DNA of 64,000 nucleotides from Rhodanobacteraceae bacterium (GCA_030167125.1 CP126531.1:930001-994000), one strand, 5' to 3'; positions 17,391-27,442 are shown, counted from the stretch's first letter. The notes: generated from the letters alone by a model not told the origin. Numbers and translations: made by a program.

Positions 17391-18155
17391 ATGCCCGTGA
17401 TACCCAAGACCCCCGAAGAAATCGAAGGCATGCGCGTCGCCGGCCGGCTGGCGGCCGAGGTGCTGGCGCTCCTGAACGAACACATCAAGCCCGGCGTCAC
17501 CACCGAGCAGATCGACCAGATCGCCTACGACCACATTGTGAACGTGCAGCACGCGATCCCAGCCAACGTCGGCTACCGCGGCTTCCCCAAGACCCTGTGC
17601 ACCTCGGTCAACCATGTGATCTGCCATGGCATTCCTTCGCCGGGCAAGGTGCTGAAGGAAGGCGACATCATCAACTGCGACGTCACCGTGATCAAGGACG
17701 GCTGGCACGGCGACACCTCGCGGATGTATTTCGTGGGCGAACCCTCGGTGCTGGCCAAGCGCCTGGTCGACACGACCTACGAAGCGATGATGCTGGGCAT
17801 CCAGCAGGTGAAGCCGGGCGCCACGCTGGGCGACATCGGCCACGCGATCCAGCAGCACGCCGAGGCGGCCGGCTATTCGGTGGTGCGCGAATACTGCGGG
17901 CACGGCATCGGCCGCATCTACCACGACGAGCCCCAAGTGCTGCATTACGGCCGTCCGGGCGAGGGCATGCGGCTGGAAAAAGGCATGACCTTCACCGTCG
18001 AACCGATGGTCAACGCCGGCAAGCGCCAGACCCGGCAGATGCCGGACGGCTGGACCGTGGTGACCAAGGACCACTCGCTGTCGGCGCAGTGGGAGCACAC
18101 CGTTGCGGTGACCGACGACGGTTATGAAATCCTGACGGCTTGGCCGGACGCGTAA
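17391..18155 (+). CDS. map: Methionine aminopeptidase, type I
   Basis: Map removes the initiator methionine from new proteins. The 254-residue product has the metal-binding set of type I enzymes: HGIP, INCDVTVIKDGWHGDTSRM (the two aspartates), GHGIGRIYHDEP, FTVEPM and WEHTV. The ATG at 17391 gives MPVIPKTPEEIEGMRVAG, the normal start; an in-frame TTG at 17382 is not used because it overlaps the -10 box. It is transcribed away from rpsB, the usual divergent pairing in Gammaproteobacteria. The message may be leaderless. Confidence 0.96.
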   Translation: MPVIPKTPEEIEGMRVAGRLAAEVLALLNEHIKPGVTTEQIDQIAYDHIVNVQHAIPANVGYRGFPKTLCTSVNHVICHGIPSPGKVLKEGDIINCDVTVIKDGWHGDTSRMYFVGEPSVLAKRLVDTTYEAMMLGIQQVKPGATLGDIGHAIQQHAEAAGYSVVREYCGHGIGRIYHDEPQVLHYGRPGEGMRLEKGMTFTVEPMVNAGKRQTRQMPDGWTVVTKDHSLSAQWEHTVAVTDDGYEILTAWPDA

Positions 18156-18162
18156 TGGTACG

Positions 18163-18300
18163 GACGTTCACCCCCTCCGGCACGAAGGGCGGAGCGGAGC
18201 GAACGCGCGCGTAGCGCGAGCGCGTAGCGCTGAGGGGATGCCGTCATGCGAAACGAAAAGCCATCCCCCTCTATCCCCCTTCGTTCCGAAGGGGGAAGTC
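18163..18300. repeat. CCCCCTTCG...CGAAGGGGG repeat spanning the map-glnD gap and the glnD start
   Basis: A GC-rich repeat segment (18165-18240, with GCGCGTAGCGC units) is followed by GCCATCCCCCTC and a hairpin CCCCCTTCG-TTC-CGAAGGGGG (18275-18294). The second part lies within the first 18 codons of glnD. It matches, with one changed base outside the loop, the copy at 39459-39498, which is at the start of another gene. Confidence 0.72.
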
Positions 18301-20942
18301 CACGCCTCCCGCCCGCATTACCGCGCGCGGGGGTATCGCGCGAAGCACGCGCGGCGCTGCGACAGTTGCTCGACGATCACGCCCGTGCATTGACCGCGGC
18401 GTTCCGGCAAGGGAGCGATGCCGGGCTGTTGGCGCACGCTCGCGCGGATGTCGTGAGTACGGTTTGCGGACACGTGTGGTCGGCCTGCGTGGGCGAAACC
18501 GGCGACGCGGCGCTGTTCGCGGTCGGCGGGTTCGGGCACGGCGTGCTGTTTCCGTTTTCCGACATCGACCTGCTGGTGCTGCACGATGCCGCCGCCGAAC
18601 CCGCGCTGCTGCGCGCGCTGGAGGCGTTTTTCGGCTGCCTGTGGGATGTCGGCCTGAAGCCGGGGCAGGCGGTGCGCACGCTCGCGCAATGCCGCGAACT
18701 CGCGGCGGCGGACGTCAGCGTATTCACCAGCCTGCTGGATGCGCGCCGGCTGGCCGGCGCCGAACGTTTCGCGCGGGCGTTGCGTGCGCTCATCGATGAT
18801 CCCGCACTGTGGCCGCCCGATACGTACCTCGCCGCCAAGCTCGACGAACGCGCGCGGCGCCACGCGCGCTTCGACGACACCACCCACAATCTGGAACCGG
18901 ACATCAAGGATGGCCCCGGCGGCCTGCGCAACCTCGACCTGATCCGCTGGCTCGGCAAGCGCCTGATCGGGGTGGATGATCTCGATGGTCTGGTCGGCGT
19001 GCACTTGCTGGAGACGAGCGAGCGCGACGCCTTGCGCGAAGCCCGCGCAGTGTTGCGCCGCATCCGCTACGGCCTGCACCTCGAAGCCGGCCGCGCCGAA
19101 GAACGTTTGCTGTTCGATTGGCAGCGCGCTCTCGCGGCAAGGCTCGGTTACGAGGACGGCGACACAGTGAACAACGCCGCGGTCGAACGCTTCATGCAGG
19201 ATTATTTCCGCGCCGCGGGCGTCGCCGAGCGCCTGCTGACCCAGTTGCTGGAACGCCTGCAGGAGCATCTGCACCAGCTGCCGCCGCCGCGCGATCTCGA
19301 CGCGCACTTCGTGATGCGCGGCGACCGCCTCGAACTGCGCGACCCCGAATGGTTGCTGGCCGCTCCGCAAGGCCTGATCGAAGTGTTCGCCACGCGCTTC
19401 GAAGTCGAAGGTTGCGTGGGCATCACCGCCGCGACGATGCGCGCGGTGGAGCACGCGCTGGTTGCGCACGGCAACGCGCTGTCGCGCGATCAGGCCGTGC
19501 TGGCCGCACTCCTCGCACTGCTGCGGCGCGGCGCCGGGGCCGTGCGCGTGCTGGAAGCGCTAAACCGCCACGGCGTGCTGGCGGCGATCCTGCCTTCGTT
19601 CGCGCGCGTGGTGGGACGCATGCAATACGACCTGTTCCATGTGTACACGGTCGATGAACACACGCTGCGTGTGCTGCGCAACATCGCGCGCTATGCGGAC
19701 CCCGAAGCACGCGCTGCGCTGCCGCTGGCCTGCGATGCTTTCGCGCGGCTCGCGAAACCGGAAATCCTGTTGCTCGCGGGGCTGTTCCACGACATCGCCA
19801 AAGGCCGCGGCGGCGATCATTCGCAGCTGGGCGAAACCGAAGCGCGCGCGTTCTGCCGCAGTCTCGGCTTGGGCGAAGACGACATCGACGAAGTCGCGTG
19901 GCTGGTGCGCTGGCATCTCCTGATGAGCGTCACCGCGCAGCGCCAGGACATCGCCGATCCCGAAGTGGTGCATCGTTTTGCCGTGCAGGTCGGCGACTGG
20001 GACCGCCTGGACATGCTGTACCTACTGACGATTGCCGACATCACCGGCACCAGCCCGAAGCTCTGGAATTCGTGGAAAGATCGGCTGCTCGCGGACCTGT
20101 ACGTGGCCGCGCGCTACGTGTTGCGGCGCGACCTTGAGCGTCCGGCGCGTGCCGAGGTGCGCGTGCGCGAAGTGCGCGAACGCACGCTGGCGCTGATCGC
20201 CGGGAACGGCAGCGACAAAACTGCGGCGGCTGGCGTGCTGGATGTCTTTCCCGACGCGGCATTGCTGCGCCAGCGTCCGGAATCGCTGGCGTGGCAGGTT
20301 ACGGCGATGCTGAAGTCTGCCGGGGCATCGACGGTGGTGGCGGTGCGCCCGCCCGACGTGCGCGGCGGTACCGAGCTGTTCGTGTGCACGCCGGATCGCG
20401 ACGGCGTGTTCGCCGCGGTGGCGGCGACGCTCGACCGGCTGCGGCTGGACGTGGTCGCCGCGCGCGTGATGTCGTCGCGCGACGGCCGCGCGCTCGACAC
20501 CTTCACGGTGCTGGAAGCGGGTGCGCAGGCGCCGGTGCCCGTCGAACGCGCCGCCGAATTGCGGCGTGCACTGGAGGGCGTACTGGGCGCCGCCGTGTTG
20601 CGCACACAGCCGGCGCAGCGCGGGCTCACCCGCCGGTTGCGGCATTTCCAGAAGCCGCCGCGCATCGACTTCCATGGCGGCGACGGGCAGCCGTTGACGC
20701 ACCTCGCGCTGGTTTGCAGCGACCGCCCGGGTTTGCTGGTGGCGATCGCGCAGGCGTTCCTGGATGTCGGCGTGCGCGTGCACGACGCGCGCATCGCCAC
20801 CTTCGGCGACCAGGTGGAAGACTTTTTCGAATTGAGCGATCGCCACGACGCGGCACTCGATCCCGCTTTGCAGGAATCATTGCGCGAAGCATTGCAGAGG
20901 CGGCTCGCGCCCGGCAGCATGGCGGCCGGTCAGCAAGGGTGA
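18246..20942 (+). CDS. glnD: [Protein-PII] uridylyltransferase / uridylyl-removing enzyme
   Basis: GlnD senses glutamine and (de)uridylylates PII to set nitrogen metabolism. The 898-residue protein has the nucleotidyltransferase domain (SDIDLL with Asp106 and Asp108), a GlnD linker domain, an HD domain ([18 protein letters not shown]) and two C-terminal ACT domains (from about 700 and 810). The NTase glycine motif reads [17 protein letters not shown], where GGYGRGEL is usual. The ATG at 18246 has GAGGGG nine bases upstream. Residues 6-19 are encoded by an intergenic-type repeat, and no later start is evident. dapD follows with a one-base overlap region, as in many Gammaproteobacteria. Confidence 0.94.
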   Translation: MRNEKPSPSIPLRSEGGSPRLPPALPRAGVSREARAALRQLLDDHARALTAAFRQGSDAGLLAHARADVVSTVCGHVWSACVGETGDAALFAVGGFGHGVLFPFSDIDLLVLHDAAAEPALLRALEAFFGCLWDVGLKPGQAVRTLAQCRELAAADVSVFTSLLDARRLAGAERFARALRALIDDPALWPPDTYLAAKLDERARRHARFDDTTHNLEPDIKDGPGGLRNLDLIRWLGKRLIGVDDLDGLVGVHLLETSERDALREARAVLRRIRYGLHLEAGRAEERLLFDWQRALAARLGYEDGDTVNNAAVERFMQDYFRAAGVAERLLTQLLERLQEHLHQLPPPRDLDAHFVMRGDRLELRDPEWLLAAPQGLIEVFATRFEVEGCVGITAATMRAVEHALVAHGNALSRDQAVLAALLALLRRGAGAVRVLEALNRHGVLAAILPSFARVVGRMQYDLFHVYTVDEHTLRVLRNIARYADPEARAALPLACDAFARLAKPEILLLAGLFHDIAKGRGGDHSQLGETEARAFCRSLGLGEDDIDEVAWLVRWHLLMSVTAQRQDIADPEVVHRFAVQVGDWDRLDMLYLLTIADITGTSPKLWNSWKDRLLADLYVAARYVLRRDLERPARAEVRVREVRERTLALIAGNGSDKTAAAGVLDVFPDAALLRQRPESLAWQVTAMLKSAGASTVVAVRPPDVRGGTELFVCTPDRDGVFAAVAATLDRLRLDVVAARVMSSRDGRALDTFTVLEAGAQAPVPVERAAELRRALEGVLGAAVLRTQPAQRGLTRRLRHFQKPPRIDFHGGDGQPLTHLALVCSDRPGLLVAIAQAFLDVGVRVHDARIATFGDQVEDFFELSDRHDAALDPALQESLREALQRRLAPGSMAAGQQG

Positions 20943-20950
20943 TGTGCAAC

Positions 20951-21778
20951 ATGCATGAACTGGAAGGATTGATCGACGCGGCGTGGGAAAAGCGCGCCTC
21001 GCTCGGCGCTGCCGATGCAGCGGCGTTGCGCGCGCCGCTCGATCGGGTGATGGACGCGCTCGAGGCAGGCGCGTTGCGCGTGGCCAAACCGGACGGGCAG
21101 GGCGGTTGGCGCGTCAACCAGTGGGTGAAGCGCGCGATCCTTTTGTACTTCCGCGCGCACGACATGCGGATGATGGACGGCGGCCCGATGGCCGCGTTCG
21201 ACAAGGTGCCGCTGCGGTTTTCCGGCGCCGATGAAGCCGCGTTCCGCGACGCCGGTGCACGCGTGGTGCCCGGCGCATTGGTGCGCCGCGGTGCGTTCAT
21301 CGGAAAAGATGCCGTGCTGATGCCGAGCTACGTCAACATCGGCGCGCACGTCGGCCCCGGCGCGATGGTCGATACCTGGGCGACGGTCGGGTCGTGCGCA
21401 CAGATCGGCGCGCGCGTGCACCTTTCCGGCGGCGTCGGCATCGGCGGCGTGCTGGAACCGCTGCAGGCCAGCCCCACGATCATCGAGGACGACTGCTTCA
21501 TCGGCGCGCGTTCGGAAGTGGTGGAGGGCGTGATCGTCGAACGCGGCAGCGTGCTCGGGATGGGCGTCTATCTCGGCCAGTCCACGCGCATCTACGATCG
21601 CGCCACCAGGACGATCAGCTACGGCCGCGTGCCCGCAGGCAGCGTGGTGGTGTCGGGAACGTTGCCAGCCGCGGACGGCTCGCACAGCCTGTATGCGGCG
21701 ATCATCGTGAAGCGGGTGGACGAGAAGACGCGCGCCAAGACGTCCATCAATGAATTGCTGAGAAGCACCGCCGAATAG
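20951..21778 (+). CDS. dapD: 2,3,4,5-tetrahydropyridine-2,6-dicarboxylate N-succinyltransferase
   Basis: DapD succinylates tetrahydrodipicolinate in lysine and diaminopimelate synthesis. Its product chain is later cleaved by DapE, encoded 2 kb downstream. The 275-residue protein has the N-terminal helical domain ([14 protein letters not shown]) and a left-handed beta-helix including [28 protein letters not shown] and [16 protein letters not shown]. Family length is 274. The ATG at 20951 gives that length; an in-frame ATG at 20942, overlapping the glnD stop as TGATG, would add three residues. Probably co-translated with glnD. Confidence 0.95.
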   Translation: MHELEGLIDAAWEKRASLGAADAAALRAPLDRVMDALEAGALRVAKPDGQGGWRVNQWVKRAILLYFRAHDMRMMDGGPMAAFDKVPLRFSGADEAAFRDAGARVVPGALVRRGAFIGKDAVLMPSYVNIGAHVGPGAMVDTWATVGSCAQIGARVHLSGGVGIGGVLEPLQASPTIIEDDCFIGARSEVVEGVIVERGSVLGMGVYLGQSTRIYDRATRTISYGRVPAGSVVVSGTLPAADGSHSLYAAIIVKRVDEKTRAKTSINELLRSTAE

Positions 21779-21804
21779 TCATTCGCAGCACAACAGGGGG
21801 GAGC

Positions 21805-22287
21805 ATGAACATTATTTCCTCGAAGCAGACCTTTTTCACCAAACGGATTTTTCCTGCGATATGGTTGGGCGGAGTCGCATTGTTCCTGTTTTTCGGCGGG
21901 GTCGCGAACGTGCCGCATGCATCGTCTCCAGGCAACGTCATGTTCCTGTTGGTACCGGCATTCATGCTGGTGTTCGGCTTTCTGCTTTTCAGAAAATTGC
22001 TTTGGGACTTGGCCGATGAAGTCCAGGATGGCGGCGATTATCTGCTGGTCCGCAAGGGCGCCATCGAGAAGCGGATTCCCCTGGCGGACATCTTCAATGT
22101 CAGCATGAGTCAGTTCACCAATCCGAAGCGGATCACGTTGCGCTTGCGTAACCCCTGCGAGTGGGGTGATGAAATCGCATTCATCCCGAAGATGCCGGCG
22201 TTCAGGCTCAATCCGTTTGCGCGCAACGCAGTGGCCGAAGACCTGATGCGGCGCGTCGATCAGGCGCGCCGTGGAGCATTCGCATGA
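21805..22287 (+). CDS. Small two-helix membrane protein of unknown function
   Basis: Not recognised as a named family. The 160 residues begin with a short basic segment, then two hydrophobic helices (about 15-36 and 44-62, the second ending in LLFRKLLWDL). A soluble beta-rich tail of about 95 residues follows (DYLLVRKGAIEKRIPLADIF, RITLRLRNPC), reminiscent of a PH-like domain after a membrane hairpin. A GGGGGAG ribosome site precedes the ATG. The gene overlaps the next one by four bases (ATGA), so it is coupled to the yffB-like gene inside the dapD-dapE group. Role unknown. Confidence 0.8.
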   Translation: MNIISSKQTFFTKRIFPAIWLGGVALFLFFGGVANVPHASSPGNVMFLLVPAFMLVFGFLLFRKLLWDLADEVQDGGDYLLVRKGAIEKRIPLADIFNVSMSQFTNPKRITLRLRNPCEWGDEIAFIPKMPAFRLNPFARNAVAEDLMRRVDQARRGAFA

Positions 22288-22637
22288 CTACCGTTTACGG
22301 CCTTCCCACCTGCGACACCTGCCGCAAGGCGCGCAACTGGCTGGATCGTTCCGGCGTCGAATACACGTTCGTCGACTATCGGGCGAATCCGGTTCCCGCG
22401 GCGACGCTGAAGGACTGGGCAACGCAGCTCGGCGGCTGGGAGAAGCTGGTCAACAAGGCTTCGACCACGTGGCGCAACCTGCTGCCGCAACGCAAGAATC
22501 CCGCCAGCGATCCGGAGTGGACCTTGCTGCTCAAGGAATATCCCGCGCTGGTCAAGCGGCCCGTCGTGGTGCGCGCGGATGGCGAGGTCGGCGTCGGCTT
22601 CAGTGACAATGCCTTCAAGAGGCTGTTCGGCAAGTGA
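22284..22637 (+). CDS. yffB: ArsC/Spx family protein, YffB type
   Basis: A 117-residue thioredoxin-fold protein with CDTC near the N-terminus (TVYGLPTCDTCRKARNWLD) and the VKRPVVVRADGEVGVGF segment of the ArsC/YffB family. It is not a true arsenate reductase: it lacks arsenic-operon neighbours. In E. coli the homologue yffB lies directly upstream of dapE, and here it is again in the dapD-dapE group, which supports the name. Its substrate is not known. It overlaps the preceding membrane protein gene by four bases. Confidence 0.85.
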   Translation: MTTVYGLPTCDTCRKARNWLDRSGVEYTFVDYRANPVPAATLKDWATQLGGWEKLVNKASTTWRNLLPQRKNPASDPEWTLLLKEYPALVKRPVVVRADGEVGVGFSDNAFKRLFGK

Positions 22638-22644
22638 AACCCAC

Positions 22645-23706
22645 GTGACCAACGCGCGCGTCCACCGCTATCTCAAGAATCTTCGCGTCGAGCGCGACAA
22701 CGAGGCGCTGTACACGCGTCTTGCCGCGGTCGCTTCCGATCCGCGCCTCGCGCGCGCGTACCGGCGCATCGCGGACGGCGAGCGCGCCAACGCGGCGTTC
22801 TGGGAATCGCGCCTGCGCGACTTGGGTGCGGAAGTTCCGCCGCCCCATCCGCGCACGCGCGTGCGCGTGCTGGGCGCATTGGCAAAATGGTTCGGCACCG
22901 GCTTCGTGATGCCGACCGTGGTGCGGCTGGAGCACGCCGACCATCTCGAAACGCCGGTCGATCGAACCGGACATCGCGATCATTTCGTGCAGGACGATGC
23001 GCGTGCGCGCACGCACCGGCATCGCGCCGCGGGCGGCAACACGCTGCGCGCGTCGGTGCTGGGCGCGAACGACGGCCTGGTGTCGAACGTGAGCCTGGTA
23101 ATGGGCATGGCTGGTGCGGCCACGGGCAACCATGCGGTGCTGCTGGCCGGACTTGCGGGCCTGGTTGCGGGTTCGTGTTCGATGGCGTTGGGCGAGTGGC
23201 TGTCGGTCAACTCATCGCGCGAGTTCTACCAGGCGCAGATCACCGAACGCGCCGAACGCCTCGCGGTTGCGCCGGAAGAGGGCGTGCGCCACATCGCGGG
23301 CATTTATCGCGACAAGGGCCTGGGGCGCGCCAAGGCGGAGCACCTTGCCGAACACCTTGCGGAAACGCCGCGCACGGCGCTCGACACCGTGGTGCGCGAG
23401 GACCTGGGCGTCGATCCATCGGAACTCGGCGGCTCGGCCTGGAGCGCGGCCATTTCCTCGTTTTGCTTCTTCGCCTTCGGCGCGATCTTCCCGGTGGCGC
23501 CGTACTTCTTCCTCGGCGGGCGCGCGGCGATGTTCGCGAGCCTGGGCACGACGTTCTTCGGTTTGTGCCTGATCGCGGTCGGTACCTCGCTGTTCACCGG
23601 CCGCACGCTCGCGTTCTCGATCGCGCGCCAGTTGGCGATCACCAGCGCCGCCGCCGCCATCACGTTCGGCGTTGGACACGTGCTCGGCAGCGTGATCACG
23701 GGTTGA
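22645..23706 (+). CDS. VIT/CCC1-family iron or manganese transporter with ferritin-like N-terminal domain
   Basis: The C-terminal 220 residues match VIT1/CCC1 vacuolar-type Fe/Mn transporters: LRASVLGANDGLVSNVSLVM, SMALGEWLSVNSSREFYQ and later paired helices (FFAFGAIFPVAPYFFLGG). The N-terminal 140 residues resemble the rubrerythrin-like domain of the membrane-bound ferritin (MbfA) group (ERDNEALYTRLAAVA, then ERANAAFWESRL). The usual ExxH ligand pair reads ERAN here, so metal binding by this domain is doubtful. The GTG at 22645, eight bases after yffB, is the only reasonable start (353 residues). Likely exports iron or manganese; the direction is inference. Confidence 0.83.
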   Translation: MTNARVHRYLKNLRVERDNEALYTRLAAVASDPRLARAYRRIADGERANAAFWESRLRDLGAEVPPPHPRTRVRVLGALAKWFGTGFVMPTVVRLEHADHLETPVDRTGHRDHFVQDDARARTHRHRAAGGNTLRASVLGANDGLVSNVSLVMGMAGAATGNHAVLLAGLAGLVAGSCSMALGEWLSVNSSREFYQAQITERAERLAVAPEEGVRHIAGIYRDKGLGRAKAEHLAEHLAETPRTALDTVVREDLGVDPSELGGSAWSAAISSFCFFAFGAIFPVAPYFFLGGRAAMFASLGTTFFGLCLIAVGTSLFTGRTLAFSIARQLAITSAAAAITFGVGHVLGSVITG

Positions 23707-23754
23707 ACCGCGCGTTGCTATGCTGCGCGCCGTTCCTGATCGTGCGAGTGCGCC

Positions 23755-24888
23755 ATGCCGGAAGTCTTCGATCTCACCTGCGAGTTGATCCGCCGCCGCT
23801 CGCTCACGCCGGACGACGCGGGTTGCATGGCGTTGATCGCGGCGCGGCTGGAGCGCGCGGGATTTCGTTGCGAACACCTGTGCTACGGCGAGGTCGCCAA
23901 CCTGTGGGCGACGCACGGATCGGGTGGGCCGGTGCTGGCGTTTCTCGGCCATGTCGATGTCGTGCCGAGCGGTCCTGAATCGGAATGGGCTTCACCGCCA
24001 TTCGAACCCGTGGTGCGCGACGGCAAGTTGTACGGGCGCGGCGCGGCCGACATGAAATCCGGCGTCGCCGCGATGGTGGTGGCGCTGGAGCAGTTCGCCG
24101 CCGCGCATCCGGATCATGAGGGAACCGTGGCGCTGCTGCTGACGAGCGATGAAGAGGGGCCGGCCAACCTCGATGGCGTGCGCCGCGTCGCGCAGCATTT
24201 CCGCGCAACCGGCCAGCGCATCGACTGGTGCGTGGTGGGCGAGCCGTCTTCGAAGGAAAAACTCGGCGACCTGATTCGCGTCGGTCGGCGCGGCTCGCTG
24301 TCGTTCCGCTTGACAGTGCGCGGCATCCAGGGCCACGTCGCCTATCCCGAGCTCGCGAAAAATCCGATCCACGCGCTTGCACCCGCGCTGGCGGAACTCG
24401 CAGCGATGCGTTGGGACGAAGGCAACGCCGATTTTCCGCCGACCACGTTCCAGGTTTCCAACATCCACGGCGGCACCGGCGCCTTGAACGTGATTCCCGG
24501 CAGCCTCGTGGTCGACGCCAACTTCCGCTTCGGTACCGCGAGCAGCGCGGCATCGTTGCGCGAGCGCACCGAAGCGGTCCTGGAAAAACACGGTCTCGAT
24601 TACGCGATCGAATGGAACCTGTCCGGCGAATCGTTCCATTCGCCGGAAGGCGGCAAGCTGCGCGAAGTGGTGAGCGATGCTTGCCGCGAAGTGTGCGGCA
24701 TCGAACCCGAGCCCAGCACCGGCGGCGGCACGTCGGATGGCCGTTTCATCGCGCCGCTGGGCGCGGAAGTCGTCGAGGTCGGCCCCGTCAACGCGACCAT
24801 CCACAAGATCGACGAACACGTCGCGCTGGATGACCTCGAACGCCTGCCGGCGATCCACCTGGCGATTGCCAAACGATTGCTGGGCTGA
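23755..24888 (+). CDS. dapE: Succinyl-diaminopimelate desuccinylase
   Basis: DapE removes succinate from N-succinyl-LL-diaminopimelate, completing the branch begun by DapD. The 377-residue M20 metallopeptidase shows [11 protein letters not shown] (zinc His), [10 protein letters not shown] (bridging Asp), [10 protein letters not shown] (the Glu pair), a dimerisation lid domain ([17 protein letters not shown]) and [12 protein letters not shown] near the C-terminus. The ATG at 23755 gives the normal N-terminus ([20 protein letters not shown]). Length is normal. Confidence 0.96.
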   Translation: MPEVFDLTCELIRRRSLTPDDAGCMALIAARLERAGFRCEHLCYGEVANLWATHGSGGPVLAFLGHVDVVPSGPESEWASPPFEPVVRDGKLYGRGAADMKSGVAAMVVALEQFAAAHPDHEGTVALLLTSDEEGPANLDGVRRVAQHFRATGQRIDWCVVGEPSSKEKLGDLIRVGRRGSLSFRLTVRGIQGHVAYPELAKNPIHALAPALAELAAMRWDEGNADFPPTTFQVSNIHGGTGALNVIPGSLVVDANFRFGTASSAASLRERTEAVLEKHGLDYAIEWNLSGESFHSPEGGKLREVVSDACREVCGIEPEPSTGGGTSDGRFIAPLGAEVVEVGPVNATIHKIDEHVALDDLERLPAIHLAIAKRLLG

Positions 24889-25129
24889 TGGCGATCGGCG
24901 GACGCTTCGCGAAACATTCGGCCGATCGTCGGGTCACGCCCTGGAGGAGTCCGCCGCGACCGGCTGCTTTCGTGCAGCTCGTTCTCGCCTGCTCGCATGG
25001 CAGGGTGTGAAACCCGGCTTCAGGATCAAGGCCACGCCGCCAAATATCCCGCGTTGCACCTTTCGGGAGAATGTACACTCTGGACCCTGCGCGAAGCCCG
25101 ATCGCAGTGACCAGCATGGGGTCTCCATC

Positions 25130-26470
25130 ATGGAAGCATCCGTTTCCGTAGGCGGCTATCGCCAGGAACTCGATCGCAGGCTCGGGCTCGGCCACCTGGT
25201 GGTCTTCGGCCTCATTTTCATGGTGCCGATCGCGCCCATGTCGGTCTACGGTTTCGTGGCGAAGCAAAGCTACGGCATGGTACCGCTGGTGTACCTGGTC
25301 GGCATGGTCGCCATGTTTTTCACCGTCATGAGCTACCGGCAACTGAGCCGCGAGTTCCCGATCGCGGGATCGGTGTACTCCTATGTGCAGCGCGGCCTGC
25401 ACCCTTACGCCGGTTTTGTCGCCGGCTGGCTGATCGTGGCCGATTACCTGCTGGTGCCGAGCTTGATCTACGCGTTTTCCGCCAGTTGGATGCACGGATT
25501 GTTGCCAGGCGTGCCGCTCTGGATCTGGATCGCGTGTTTCGTCGGCGCGAATTCCACCATCAATGTCCTCGGAATCCAGTTGCAGGCGCGCGCGAACTTC
25601 GTGCTGCTCGCGGTTCAGCTGGTTGCGCTGGCGTTGTTTCTGGTACTGGCGATGCAATTCGTGTTCATTGCGCGTCACGGCACAGCCGGCTGGTCAATCA
25701 CGCCGTTCTACCAGCCGGCGCATCTCGACTGGAGTTTCATTGCCACCGCGACATCCATCGCCGTGCTGAGTTTTCTCGGGTTCGACGCGGTCAGCACGCT
25801 CGCCGAGGAAGCGCACGAGCCTCGCCGCAACATCGGCAATGCCATGGTGCTGGCCTTGTTGCTGCTGGGCGCCATTTTCATGGCGCAGACCTACATCGCA
25901 GCGCTCGCACATCCGGATTACAAGACCCTGGATGAAGGGCTCGGGTTCTTTCAGATCGGCCGACAGGTCGGAGGGCACGGCTTGTACGTTTTGCTGCTGC
26001 TCGCCAACGTGGGAGGCGCCGTCATCTCGGCGCTGGCGGCACAAGCGGCGATAGCGCGCATGCTCTACGCCATGGGCCGCGACCGCGCTCTGCCGGGCGG
26101 CGGGTTCTTTGCTTACATCCAGCCGCGTTTCAAGACACCGGTGAATGCCATCGCGCTGGTCGCGATCCTGTCATTCGTGTTGGCGGTATGGGTGCCGGTG
26201 GAAACCATCTTGAAACTCGTGAACTTCGGTGCCCTCACTGCCTTCATGCTGCTCAACCTCACCGTGTTCGTGTTTTTTTACATCAAGCGCAAGAATCGCA
26301 GAAGCATATTCCGCTACCTGCTGTTCCCGCTGCTCGGTTTGGCCATCGTCGCCTTTGTCTGGATGGGTTTCGACCGCATGACGTTTGCATTCGGCGGGCT
26401 CTGGCTCGCCATCGGGTTGATCCTCGGCGTAAGCCGCTACAAGAACTTCAGATCGTTTGAATCCCTGTAG
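25130..26470 (+). CDS. APC-superfamily amino acid / polyamine permease (PuuP-like)
   Basis: A 446-residue membrane protein with about 12 helices, homologous in layout and several stretches to the E. coli putrescine importer PuuP: PIAPMSVYGFVAKQSYGMVP, FPIAGSVYSYVQRGLHPYAGF, VLSFLGFDAVSTLAEEAHEP and ARMLYAMGRDRALP. It would take up an amino acid or polyamine by proton symport; the substrate is unproven. The ATG at 25130 is chosen because the protein then begins just before the first helix; the open frame extends upstream into dapE without support. The 241-base gap before it contains no convincing promoter. Confidence 0.87.
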   Translation: MEASVSVGGYRQELDRRLGLGHLVVFGLIFMVPIAPMSVYGFVAKQSYGMVPLVYLVGMVAMFFTVMSYRQLSREFPIAGSVYSYVQRGLHPYAGFVAGWLIVADYLLVPSLIYAFSASWMHGLLPGVPLWIWIACFVGANSTINVLGIQLQARANFVLLAVQLVALALFLVLAMQFVFIARHGTAGWSITPFYQPAHLDWSFIATATSIAVLSFLGFDAVSTLAEEAHEPRRNIGNAMVLALLLLGAIFMAQTYIAALAHPDYKTLDEGLGFFQIGRQVGGHGLYVLLLLANVGGAVISALAAQAAIARMLYAMGRDRALPGGGFFAYIQPRFKTPVNAIALVAILSFVLAVWVPVETILKLVNFGALTAFMLLNLTVFVFFYIKRKNRRSIFRYLLFPLLGLAIVAFVWMGFDRMTFAFGGLWLAIGLILGVSRYKNFRSFESL

Positions 26471-26576
26471 ATGGCGGACCCGCGCCAGCGGTCTGGCCAC
26501 GCTTTGCGGTGGCATCCGACCCGGCGCTCTGGGTGAAGCTGTTGGCGCGGCTTGGCCGCTTCCGCCATTGAAGCTG

Positions 26577-27389
26577 CTACTTCGCTGGTGCCGCAAACAC
26601 CGCGAACATCCCCGCGTACGGTTTCACCATGAACGCGGGCGCGCCGTAGTAGTCGCCATCGACATAGATCTGCGACAGCGTGCCGTCGAGGTACAGCGCG
26701 TTGCGGCAACCGAGTTTGTCGCGGAACAGCCGCGCGAATTCGTGGAAGTTCACCGGCGCGGTGCTGACCACGAACACCGCTTCGTCCGGCCTGGGCGCGC
26801 ACACGCCGCTGCGCCACTTGGTGCTGTCGGAACCGGCGTCGAAGTTCGGATTGACCTTGCCGTCGATCACCAGCATCGGACCCGACTGCGTGGCCCAGCG
26901 CGGTTGCGCGTGTGCGGCCGCGAAGTCCGCGGTGGTCTGCACCGAGGCATGACCTTGCGCATCGATCGCGAACACGCCGTTCGGCAGCAGCGAAAAATTG
27001 CCGGACGCGGGATTGCCGTGTGCGGTGTTGAGCGGTTTCAGCACCTTGCCGTCTTCGACGTAGAGCCCCAGCGGTTCACCCTGCGCGTCGTAGATGCCCG
27101 CGTTGGCGGCGAACAGCAATTGGCGTCCATGTGCAGCGCCCCACTGCTGCAGCGCGTGGATGCTGGCGAACGGCTTGCCGGTCGCGGGGTCGCGCCAGCG
27201 CAGGTCCAGCCCGGCCTTCGCGGTGTCGATGGTCACGACGCGGTAGTGCACGTTGTCGAACACCACGTCGTGGCTGGAAATGCCGTGCGACGCCTGCGTG
27301 CACGCGGCCGGCAGGATGGCGGCGGCCAGTGCCGCCAGGCCGCGGGCCAGGCGCGCGCTTCTACCGCGAAAAAGACATTCGAAAGTCAT
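26577..27389 (-). CDS. Phosphodiester glycosidase (NAGPA-like) domain protein, probably exported
   Basis: The mature part matches the NAGPA / DUF2233 family: ANAGIYDAQGEPLGLYVEDG, SLLPNGVFAID, ATQSGPMLVIDGKVNP, RSGVCAPRPDEAVFVVS and LYLDGTLSQIYV. Relatives hydrolyse sugar phosphodiesters in some bacteria; the substrate here is unknown. The N-terminus (from ATG 27389) has an arginine-rich start and a hydrophobic stretch ending LPAAC, a weak lipobox, so it may be a lipoprotein. ATGs at 27413 and 27425 are alternative starts. The next gene upstream on this strand is hicA. Confidence 0.82.
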   Translation of the reverse strand: MTFECLFRGRSARLARGLAALAAAILPAACTQASHGISSHDVVFDNVHYRVVTIDTAKAGLDLRWRDPATGKPFASIHALQQWGAAHGRQLLFAANAGIYDAQGEPLGLYVEDGKVLKPLNTAHGNPASGNFSLLPNGVFAIDAQGHASVQTTADFAAAHAQPRWATQSGPMLVIDGKVNPNFDAGSDSTKWRSGVCAPRPDEAVFVVSTAPVNFHEFARLFRDKLGCRNALYLDGTLSQIYVDGDYYGAPAFMVKPYAGMFAVFAAPAK

Positions 27390-27442
27390 GCGCCGATGGT
27401 CGCCGGTTTGCATCGCCGGACGCAAGCGGACTGAACCACGTT

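Noticed and set aside
24889..25129. TTGCAC and TACACT upstream of the permease as a promoter
   Set aside because: The two boxes are only 14 bases apart, outside the workable range for sigma-70.
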